Assembly (NCBI GenBank): GCA_021816565.1
Contig: JAKAXN010000319.1
Location: 1-5,500 of the forward strand
DNA: 5,500 bases
Direction: 5' to 3'
From: Actinomycetes bacterium
GTDB taxonomy: Bacteria; Actinomycetota; Acidimicrobiia; Acidimicrobiales; Palsa-688
Part shown: positions 1 to 4,908 of the stretch, one piece after another
How positions within the stretch are numbered: the first letter of the stretch is position 1
How the letters are laid out: each line of letters opens with the position of its first letter
Position numbers and translations under genes: made by a program
Notes under the pieces: model-generated
Told to the model about the DNA's origin: nothing
Seen by the model: the letters and a program-made list of their open reading frames with translations, nothing else
Databases searched by the model: none

Positions 1-530
1 AGCATCTCGGGGTCGGCGCCGGCCTGGTCGAGTCCCCGGGTGACGAGGATCCACCAGCCCAGCGCCGAGGTGAAGTGCTCGATGGCGGCGATCAGCGCCA
101 GGTTCTGGAGCAGGATCTGCCGCTCGGCCAGGCGGCCCAACCGGCCGGGCAGCCACCGCGGCGCGGGGCGGGTCCGGGCCAGGGCGAAGCCGGCCTCGAC
201 CATCCGGGTGAAGGGGGACGCGTCGATGCCGCACGCCGACAGGTGGTCGATCACGATGGTGTGGGCCCGGGCGTGGGTCGCCTCCTGGCCGATGAACGCC
301 TTGATGTCGCGTCGCAGGTCCTCGTCGGTCACATGGGGCAGAGCCTGGCGGTACACGTCGCAGAACCAGCGCTCACCGGCCGGCAGCAGCAGGTGCAGGA
401 CGTTGACCACGTGCGTGGTGTGGGCGTCGCCGGGGATCCAGTGGCTCGGGGTGGTGGCGTAGTCGAACGCCACCCGCCGGGCCCTGAACGGCCGGTGGGG
501 GGACCGGTCGGCGTCGAGGAGGGTGGTCAT
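1..530 (-). CDS. PF10118-type predicted metal-dependent hydrolase (C-terminus outside window)
   Basis: The reverse-strand frame opens with ATG at 530-528 and stays open for 176 codons to the window edge, so the C-terminus is missing (from memory the family runs to roughly 270-300 residues). I recognise the PF10118/COG3687 'predicted metal-dependent hydrolase' pattern. It has an N-terminal stretch FDYATTPSHWIPGD (residues 22-35), then LPAGERWF with Glu53, FIGQEATHARAH with Glu83 and His86, and AIEHFT with Glu151 and His152. These Glu/ExxH/EH elements on predicted helices resemble ferritin-like di-iron ligands; that is my inference, and the family's reaction is not established to my knowledge. 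The start is well supported: GGAAAGGA at 544-537 gives a Shine-Dalgarno about 6 bases upstream, and ATG overlaps the previous gene's TGA (ATGA, 530-527), implying translational coupling. It is the third visible gene of the hydrolase operon. The family assignment is fairly sure; substrate and role are unknown. Confidence 0.82.
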   Translation of the reverse strand, partial: MTTLLDADRSPHRPFRARRVAFDYATTPSHWIPGDAHTTHVVNVLHLLLPAGERWFCDVYRQALPHVTDEDLRRDIKAFIGQEATHARAHTIVIDHLSACGIDASPFTRMVEAGFALARTRPAPRWLPGRLGRLAERQILLQNLALIAAIEHFTSALGWWILVTRGLDQAGADPEM

Positions 531-1414
531 GCCGATTCCTTTCCAGCAGTGGGGGCCTCCACCGATGCGACGAAGGTGGAGATGCGGTCGGCCAGGGCCT
601 CGGGATGGGTCCGGGGGGACCAGTGCCCGGCGCTGATCTCGTGGATGCTCAGGTCAGGCAGCCAGGCGGTCATCGTCCGGGCCAGGGCCGGGGAGACGTA
701 GCGGTCCCGGGTGGCGATGACCAGTTGGACCGGCACGTCGGTGGGCCGGAGCCGTGGGTGCAGGAGCCGGGGCCAGATGTTGGTGCGGTACAGCGGCACG
801 GCGGCGATGGCGTTCTCGGTGAGTCCCGCTCCGGGGTACCCCCGTATGCCCTCGCTGACCCGGAGCCAGCCCCGGAAGGCCGGAGCCGCCCCGGCCCGCC
901 AGATGCCGGTCCGCACCCCCGGCAGGCTGAGCACCCCGGTGTAGGCCGAGCGGACCAGCTGGTCGGCCACCGCCCGGAGGGGGAGGGGACGGCGGCGCAG
1001 AACGGTTCCGGCCCAGTCCAGGTTGGGTCCCGATACCGAGGTGAAGGATGCGATGGATGACTGCAGGCCCGGGGTCTGGACCGCCTCCCAGCCGACCACC
1101 GACCCCCAGTCGTGACCGACGACGTGCACCGGGGCTCCGTCTCCGACCGCGCCGATGACGGAGCCCAGGTCGTCGGACAGATGCTCGAGCGCGTACGGCC
1201 GGCGGGTGAGGGCCGGGGTGGACCGGCCGACGCCGCGCATGTCGTAGGTGACCACCCGGAACCGGTCGGCCAGCAGCGGTGCCACCAGGTCCCAAACCCG
1301 GTGGCAGTCGGGCCAGCCGTGGGCGAGTATCACGGCCGGGGCGTCCCGGGGCCCCTGCTCGAAGACCGCCAGGGCCGAGGTGTTGGCCAGGATGACCCTC
1401 TCGGTCACAGTCAT
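527..1414 (-). CDS. EphD-like alpha/beta hydrolase (epoxide-hydrolase type, Asp nucleophile)
   Basis: A 295-residue alpha/beta-hydrolase-fold protein, probably cytosolic; no signal peptide is seen. The oxyanion-loop motif HGWPD is at 32-36, followed by YDMRGVGRS (57-65) and the nucleophile elbow GHDWGS (100-105). The likely triad is Asp102, Asp237 (in TRDRYV) and His264 (in AGHWSPRTHP). An Asp rather than Ser nucleophile is typical of epoxide hydrolases and haloalkane dehalogenases; Tyr158 and Tyr209 are candidate lid tyrosines that would activate an epoxide. The stretches HVVGHDWGSVVGWE and ASFTSVSGP recall the N-terminal domain of mycobacterial EphD, but the C-terminal short-chain dehydrogenase domain fused there is absent. 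The start was set at ATG 1414-1412, which overlaps the upstream TGA (ATGA, 1414-1411). The frame stays open upstream to 1732, but that part lies inside the amidohydrolase gene and is Arg/Gly/Pro-rich noise. The fold and triad are confident. Epoxide as the substrate is likely but not proven; dehalogenase or another activity is possible. Confidence 0.9.
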   Translation of the reverse strand: MTVTERVILANTSALAVFEQGPRDAPAVILAHGWPDCHRVWDLVAPLLADRFRVVTYDMRGVGRSTPALTRRPYALEHLSDDLGSVIGAVGDGAPVHVVGHDWGSVVGWEAVQTPGLQSSIASFTSVSGPNLDWAGTVLRRRPLPLRAVADQLVRSAYTGVLSLPGVRTGIWRAGAAPAFRGWLRVSEGIRGYPGAGLTENAIAAVPLYRTNIWPRLLHPRLRPTDVPVQLVIATRDRYVSPALARTMTAWLPDLSIHEISAGHWSPRTHPEALADRISTFVASVEAPTAGKESA

Positions 1415-3222
1415 CGCACGTCCGCCCGGGCCGCCGCCACCGGGCCCTGCGGCGACCGGCGCTGGCGGGCCCCGGCCCGCAGGAACTGCCCGCTGCGCCA
1501 ATCCCGCCCGTAGCCGTCGGCGAAACCGCCCGCCCGGTAGACCACCCGGCCGGCCACGCAGGTGGCGGTGACGGCCCGGTCGTTGCGCCGGACCATCCGC
1601 GACAGCCCGCCGAACGCCTCGATCGGCTCCTCGTGGTACTCCTCGACGCTCCGGTCGAGTCCGGCCGGGTCGACGATCACCAGGTCGGCCCGGTCCCCCG
1701 GGCGCAGCGTCCCGGCGTCGAGGCCGAACCACTCACCCAGCTCGCCGGTGAGGCGGTGCACCGCCGCCTCCAGCGAGATGAAGGGCCTTCCGGCCTGCTG
1801 GGCGTCGTGGACCCGGCGCAGGAGCCGGAGCCCGAAGTTGTAGAAGGCCATGTTGCGCAGGTGGGCCCCGGCGTCGGAGAACCCCAGGTGCACTCCCGGG
1901 TCGCGGGCCATGCGGTCGAGGACGGCCGGCCGGTGGTTGGCGACGGTGGTGTGCCAGCGCACGTTGCTGCCGCCGTGGGCCACGATCAGGTCGAGGAAGG
2001 CGTCCACCGGGTGTATGGACCGTTCGTCGGCCACCTGGCCGAAGGTCTTGCCCACCACGGACCGGTCCGGGCAGGCGACGATCCGGGCGTCGTAGAAGTC
2101 CTTGTGCCACAGGCCCGGTACCGTCCGGCGGTCGTACTGGCGGCGGAAGCGTCGCCGGTAGTCGGTGTCGCGCATCAGGTCGTTGCGGGCCAGCTCGTCG
2201 CGCAGGTGCAGCGCCGCGGCCCCGGCGCCCAGCTCCTCGAACACGGGGAGGTCGATGCCGTCGGAGTACAGCTCGAACGGCACGGGCAGATGCTGCATCC
2301 GTACCTCCGAGCCGAGGAGCCGGTTGTGCAGGGCAACGGCCCGCCCGGCCAGCGCACCGGCCGGCAGGGACTTGGCGTCGGCGGCGACCAGGAGGCTCGT
2401 GCGCAGAGGGCGGCGCAGGATGCCGGTGCTCTGGGCCAGGAAGAGCAGCATGTTGAGAGGCATCCGGGCGTCGGGGGCGCTCTGCAGCACCCGGCCCCGG
2501 CGGCGCAGGACCGAGTTGAGACGGCGGTATTCCCTCCACGAGGCGTGGGTGGACGGCAGGGGCCGGGACCGGAAGCGGTCACCGCCGAGCTTGTCCAGGC
2601 GGGTGGTCATCGTCGACAGACCCAGCATCCCGGCGTCGAGGGCGTCGGAGAGGAGCGACTCCATGCGGGCCATCTCGGCCGGGGTGGGCCGGGCGCCGGG
2701 ATCGACGGACCGGCCCAGGCCCATGACGTGCGCCCGCAGGTCGGAGTGTCCGAGGAAGGAGGCCACGTTGGGGCCGAGGGGGAGCGACTCCAGGGCGTCG
2801 ACGTAGCCTGCGGCGTCGGACCAGCTGCGGCGGCGGCGCAGGGTCTCGAGGACGCAGTCGTAGGGGACCGCCTCGACCCGGCTGAACATGTCCGCCGCGT
2901 CCTCCGGCCCCGACAGGACCGTGGACAGCGAGCAGCTGCCCATGACCAGGGTGGTGACCCCGTGGCGGACCGACTCGCCGAGGCCCGGGTTGACCAGCAC
3001 CTCGGCGTCGTAATGGGTGTGGATGTCCACGAAGCCCGGCAGGATCCACCTCCCGGCGGCGTCGATCACCTCCGCCGTCGTGTCGGCGGACAGGGGGGTG
3101 GCCGACACGGCCGCCACCACCCCGTCGCGGATGCCGACGTCGCGGACCGCGCCGGGGGCCCCGGTGCCGTCGAACCACATGCCTCTGCGAACGATGAGAT
3201 CGAACGCGCCATCAGGGTCCAT
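1411..3222 (-). CDS. Amidohydrolase, N-acyl-D-amino-acid deacylase (D-aminoacylase) family, atypical
   Basis: A 603-residue metal-dependent amidohydrolase of the COG3653 D-aminoacylase type. A beta-sandwich start (FDLIVRRGMWFDGTG, 7-21) leads into the barrel motif PGFVDIHTHYDAE (62-74) with metal-type His68 and His70. GVTTLVMGSC (88-97) follows, with Cys97 matching the bridging Cys of D-aminoacylase. Further on are GHSDLRAHVMG (158-168) and LGFSDAGAH (446-454) with the presumed catalytic Asp450. The C-terminal return to the sandwich, GDRADLVIVDP (509-519), is typical. Classical members also have two zinc-binding histidines in the middle of the barrel; I could not find a convincing counterpart, and the region around 245-258 reads VLQSAPDARMPLNM. 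Length is slightly above the classical enzyme, and the last 20 residues are Arg/Ala-rich and look dispensable. The start at ATG 3222-3220 fits the promoter (leaderless spacing) and family N-termini; the stop overlaps the next gene by ATGA. Substrate is unknown: an N-acyl amino acid, amide or cyclic amide is plausible. Confidence 0.88.
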   Translation of the reverse strand: MDPDGAFDLIVRRGMWFDGTGAPGAVRDVGIRDGVVAAVSATPLSADTTAEVIDAAGRWILPGFVDIHTHYDAEVLVNPGLGESVRHGVTTLVMGSCSLSTVLSGPEDAADMFSRVEAVPYDCVLETLRRRRSWSDAAGYVDALESLPLGPNVASFLGHSDLRAHVMGLGRSVDPGARPTPAEMARMESLLSDALDAGMLGLSTMTTRLDKLGGDRFRSRPLPSTHASWREYRRLNSVLRRRGRVLQSAPDARMPLNMLLFLAQSTGILRRPLRTSLLVAADAKSLPAGALAGRAVALHNRLLGSEVRMQHLPVPFELYSDGIDLPVFEELGAGAAALHLRDELARNDLMRDTDYRRRFRRQYDRRTVPGLWHKDFYDARIVACPDRSVVGKTFGQVADERSIHPVDAFLDLIVAHGGSNVRWHTTVANHRPAVLDRMARDPGVHLGFSDAGAHLRNMAFYNFGLRLLRRVHDAQQAGRPFISLEAAVHRLTGELGEWFGLDAGTLRPGDRADLVIVDPAGLDRSVEEYHEEPIEAFGGLSRMVRRNDRAVTATCVAGRVVYRAGGFADGYGRDWRSGQFLRAGARQRRSPQGPVAAARADVR

Positions 3223-3227
3223 ATTTT

Positions 3228-3238
3228 CCTACTGTAGG
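3228..3238. promoter_or_regulatory. Palindromic operator candidate over the -10 element
   Basis: CCTAC-T-GTAGG is a perfect dyad with 5-base arms and a 1-base centre. It encloses the TACAGT -10 hexamer. A second weaker symmetry, TACT-N6-AGTA (3230-3243), overlaps it. A protein bound here would block RNA polymerase directly, the arrangement expected for a repressor operator (TetR- or GntR-like). No regulator gene of that type is visible in the window, so the binding protein is unknown. Confidence 0.5.
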
Positions 3239-3259
3239 TAGTAAAAGTGGGACCGTCAA
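3231..3259 (-). promoter_or_regulatory. Sigma-70-type promoter of the hydrolase operon
   Basis: On the minus strand TTGACG (3259-3254, 5 of 6 to the -35 consensus) is followed by exactly 17 bases and TACAGT (3236-3231, fitting TAnnnT). The -10 ends 8 bases before the ATG at 3222, so transcription would start about 0-3 bases before the start codon, giving a leaderless or near-leaderless mRNA, which is common in actinobacteria. AGGA at 3230-3227 is only 4 bases from ATG and would fall upstream of or at the transcription start, so it is unlikely to act as a ribosome binding site. The prediction comes from motifs alone. Confidence 0.65.
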
Positions 3260-3265
3260 GCGGTG

Positions 3266-3275
3266 ACGACGTCGT
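3266..3275. repeat. Perfect 10-base palindrome
   Basis: ACGACGTCGT reads identically on both strands. It sits just upstream of the predicted -35 (3259-3254), a usual place for an activator or a second regulator site. A 10-base palindrome can also arise by chance in DNA this rich in CG steps, so its role is uncertain. Confidence 0.3.
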
Positions 3276-3281
3276 GCGCGG

Positions 3282-3301
3282 CCTACCGCCGGCCGGGTAG
3301 G
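3282..3301. repeat. Inverted repeat CCTACC-N8-GGTAGG
   Basis: CCTACC (3282-3287) and GGTAGG (3296-3301) are exact inverted copies separated by 8 GC-only bases. The half-site CCTAC/GTAGG is the same as in the dyad over the -10 (3228-3238), but with a wider spacer. It may be a second, upstream binding site for the same regulator, or simply a hairpin. It begins 23 bases upstream of the -35. Confidence 0.4.
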
Positions 3302-3375
3302 GACCCGGAGCCGGACAGGAGACGCGCTGCGACCCGCACCGGTTCATCGGGTTCACTGAACCCGGGTCCGGCTCC
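3301..3375 (-). terminator. Long stem-loop region after the small gene (terminator- or attenuator-like)
   Basis: Two exact inverted repeats span this region: GGAGCCGGAC (3307-3316) with GTCCGGCTCC (3366-3375), and GGACCCGG (3301-3308) with CCGGGTCC (3362-3369). They share bases on both sides, so they cannot form at once. The stem base is only 4 bases beyond the small gene's stop codon (3382-3380), which suits a transcript 3'-end structure. There is no T-run after the stem on the minus strand, so a classical intrinsic terminator is not shown. Confidence 0.4.
3341..3364. repeat. 17-base palindrome with an extra direct half-site (GGTTCA)
   Basis: CGGGTTCA-C-TGAACCCG (3348-3364) is a perfect dyad with 8-base arms. 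A further GGTTCA copy at 3341-3346 lies 9 bases ahead of the one in the palindrome (3350-3355), giving two direct copies and one inverted copy. It lies in the loop region of the larger inverted repeat and could be the tip hairpin of that structure or a DNA-binding site. It is about 90 bases upstream of the hydrolase-operon -35. Confidence 0.45.
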
Positions 3376-3379
3376 TAGG

Positions 3380-3628
3380 TCAGGAAGCCACCCGGCGGTG
3401 GTGGGGTATGAAGTGGCCGACCACCCGACCCAGCCCGGAGTGGCCCCGGCCCGTTGCCGGAGCCGCCACGAAACTGCGGAACCGGTCGATCTCCTCCTCG
3501 TCGGCCGCGCTCAGATCGTCGAGACCCGACAGCTGGGCCAGGACGGCCCGCCGGTCCTCCTCGTCTCGCTCCGCCGGTCCTCCATGGCCCCCAACTGCCT
3601 GCTCTGCGCTGTCCATTTCGCCTGACAT
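3380..3628 (-). CDS. Small acidic hypothetical protein (82 residues)
   Basis: I do not recognise this protein. From ATG 3628-3626 it encodes 82 residues: a Gly/Ala-rich start, a strongly acidic, probably helical middle (about residues 20-53, RDEEDRRAVLAQLSGLDDLS then DEEEIDRFRSF), and a basic His/Arg-rich tail ending GHFIPHHRRVAS. It has no signal peptide, membrane segment or Cys pair. Codons in the middle have the GC-ending bias of its neighbours and the amino acids look protein-like, which the overlapping frames do not, so I take it as real. The start is uncertain: a GTG at 3679 in frame and a second ATG at 3616-3614 are alternatives. A GGAG 11 bases upstream is a weak ribosome site for the chosen ATG. 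It follows the histidine kinase by 125 bases in the same direction and might be a target or accessory of that system, but nothing in the sequence proves it. Confidence 0.55.
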   Translation of the reverse strand: MSGEMDSAEQAVGGHGGPAERDEEDRRAVLAQLSGLDDLSAADEEEIDRFRSFVAAPATGRGHSGLGRVVGHFIPHHRRVAS

Positions 3629-3681
3629 GCCCCCGGGAACTCCGTCGCCCGAGCCGGGGCACGCCCCCCTCTCCGGCACGG

Positions 3682-3711
3682 ATGATAACTACACGCGCGA
3701 CGACCGGCGAA
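3682..3711 (-). promoter_or_regulatory. Possible promoter for the small acidic protein
   Basis: In a locally AT-richer patch the minus strand has TATCAT (3687-3682, 5 of 6 to TATAAT), with a weak TTCGCC at 3711-3706, 18 bases upstream, as a possible -35. Transcription would start near 3675 and leave a leader of about 47 bases before ATG 3628; this would exclude the GTG at 3679 as a start. The poor -35 keeps confidence low. Confidence 0.3.
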
Positions 3712-3723
3712 GCATTTGGACCG

Positions 3724-3755
3724 GATTTCTCCGCGGCTGGCGGTTACCGGAAATC
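3724..3755. repeat. Inverted repeat GATTTC-N20-GAAATC at the end of the kinase gene
   Basis: GATTTC (3724-3729) and GAAATC (3750-3755) are exact inverted copies; the second overlaps the kinase stop codon (3756-3754). The 20-base loop contains a small CGG-TTA-CCG hairpin. It could be a weak transcript-end or processing structure between the kinase and the small gene, but the 6-base stem and the absence of a T-run make an intrinsic terminator doubtful. Confidence 0.25.
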
Positions 3756-4908
3756 AAACGCCGCGGGCCGCACCTCCGGTGGGAGACCGGGTTCCCCAGG
3801 GGGCCGGCTGGTGGGGGTCCCCGGGGCCGATCAGGGGCAGCGCCAGACGGAACGTGCTGCCCCGATCCGGGCCGGGGGAGGACGCGGTCAGGTCCCCGCC
3901 GTGGGCCCGGGCTATCGCCCGGGCGATGGTCAGCCCGACTCCGGTGCCACCGGCCCGCCCCCGCCGGTCGGACCGGTAGAACCGTTCGAACACCCGCTCC
4001 TCCTCGCCCGGGAAGAGCCCCACCCCGGTGTCGGTCACCGCGACCGAAGCCAGGCCGCCCCGGTGCCCCACCTCGACCGTCACCGACCCCCCGGCCGGCG
4101 TGTAGGTGAGGGCGTTGCCGACCACATTCGTGAGGGCCTGCACCATGCGGTCCCGGTCGGCCCGCACCGGTAGCGGACCCTCCGCGTGGACCACGAGGTC
4201 GATCCCGGCGTCGCGGTACTGGGGGCGCAGCCGCCCGGCCACCGCCTCGACGATGGCGCACAGGTCGTCGTCGGCCAAGCGGAGCTGCAGTCCCCCCTCC
4301 TCGGCGCGCGACACCGCGGCCAGGTCGGCGGCCAGCCTCTCCAGGCGGGCGACCTCCCCGGTCATGGCGGCCAGGGCCTCGTCGGGTCCGAATATGCCGT
4401 CGGCCAGCCCGTCCGCGTAGCCGCGCAGCGCGGTGAGAGGCGTGCGCATCTCGTGGGCCACGTCGCCTATCAGGGCGGCCCGGCGCTGCTCGGTGGCGCC
4501 CAGGGCCCGGGCCAGCGAGTTGACGTCTCTGACCAGGGCCGCCAGTTCGGGCTGGGCCGGCTCCGCCAGCAGCTCCCCGTAGCTCCCGGCCGCCAGGCGG
4601 TGCGTGGCGGCCCGCACCGCGTCCATGGGGCGCAGCAGGGCCCGGGCCACCACGACGGCGGCGACCGCCGCGGCGGCCAGGCTGGCGGCCAGGGCCACCA
4701 GCAGCGCCTCGGTGAGGGCCGACCCGAACGCTGCCTGCAGCGAGGCCGGTCCCTGGTGGGCCATCCCCCTGGAGCCCAGACCTCTCATGTGGTGGTCGAA
4801 CAGCTCGCGTCCCACCACCTCGACCACCACGGCCATGACCGCGGCCCCGAGCGCCGCCACGAGCGCATAGGACAGGAACAGCCGGACCCTAAGGCTGGCG
4901 CCTCTCAC
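3754..4908 (-). CDS. Two-component sensor histidine kinase
   Basis: A 384-residue inner-membrane histidine kinase. It has a transmembrane helix at about 10-32, a short extracytoplasmic loop (about 33-66), a second helix at about 67-88, and a HAMP segment (about 89-140). The dimerisation/phosphoacceptor box DVAHEMRTPLTALRGY follows, with His152. The ATPase domain shows the N box (QALTNVVGNALTYTP, 257-271), G1 (DTGVGL, 293-298), F box (FERFYR, 307-312) and G2 (GTGVGL, 321-326). All catalytic elements are present, so it should autophosphorylate on His152 and pass phosphate to the regulator encoded just upstream. The loop carries DHHMRG and GMAHQG; several His and Met in so short a loop make metal or redox sensing, or intramembrane sensing, conceivable. 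GTG 4908-4906 was chosen because it overlaps the regulator's TGA (GTGA) and gives a correct N-terminal helix; the frame upstream of it lies inside the regulator gene. The last 25 residues are a Pro/Gly-rich tail. The signal sensed is unknown. Confidence 0.93.
   Translation of the reverse strand: MRGASLRVRLFLSYALVAALGAAVMAVVVEVVGRELFDHHMRGLGSRGMAHQGPASLQAAFGSALTEALLVALAASLAAAAVAAVVVARALLRPMDAVRAATHRLAAGSYGELLAEPAQPELAALVRDVNSLARALGATEQRRAALIGDVAHEMRTPLTALRGYADGLADGIFGPDEALAAMTGEVARLERLAADLAAVSRAEEGGLQLRLADDDLCAIVEAVAGRLRPQYRDAGIDLVVHAEGPLPVRADRDRMVQALTNVVGNALTYTPAGGSVTVEVGHRGGLASVAVTDTGVGLFPGEEERVFERFYRSDRRGRAGGTGVGLTIARAIARAHGGDLTASSPGPDRGSTFRLALPLIGPGDPHQPAPWGTRSPTGGAARGV

Noticed and set aside
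1415..1732. Upstream extension of the alpha/beta hydrolase frame
   Set aside because: It is inside the amidohydrolase gene, reads as Arg/Gly/Pro-rich low-complexity sequence, and the ATG at 1414 gives both a proper family start and an ATGA overlap.
1633..3237. Long plus-strand open frame of 534 codons
   Set aside because: It lies entirely opposite the amidohydrolase gene, is Gly/Val/Gln/His-rich with no recognisable motif, and is the usual antisense shadow in GC-rich DNA with strong third-position bias.
3263..3625. Plus-strand frame of 120 codons across the intergenic region and the small gene
   Set aside because: It runs through the palindromes and antisense to the small gene; codon use and composition do not look protein-coding and no ribosome site precedes it.
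3375..3662. Second minus-strand frame over the small acidic gene
   Set aside because: Its translation is Arg/Gly-rich without structure, whereas the other frame gives a plausible acidic helix and the expected codon bias.
3408..4173. Two overlapping plus-strand open frames across the kinase end and the small gene
   Set aside because: They are Pro/Arg-rich, have no family motif, and run antisense to the kinase ATPase domain, whose G boxes are clear.
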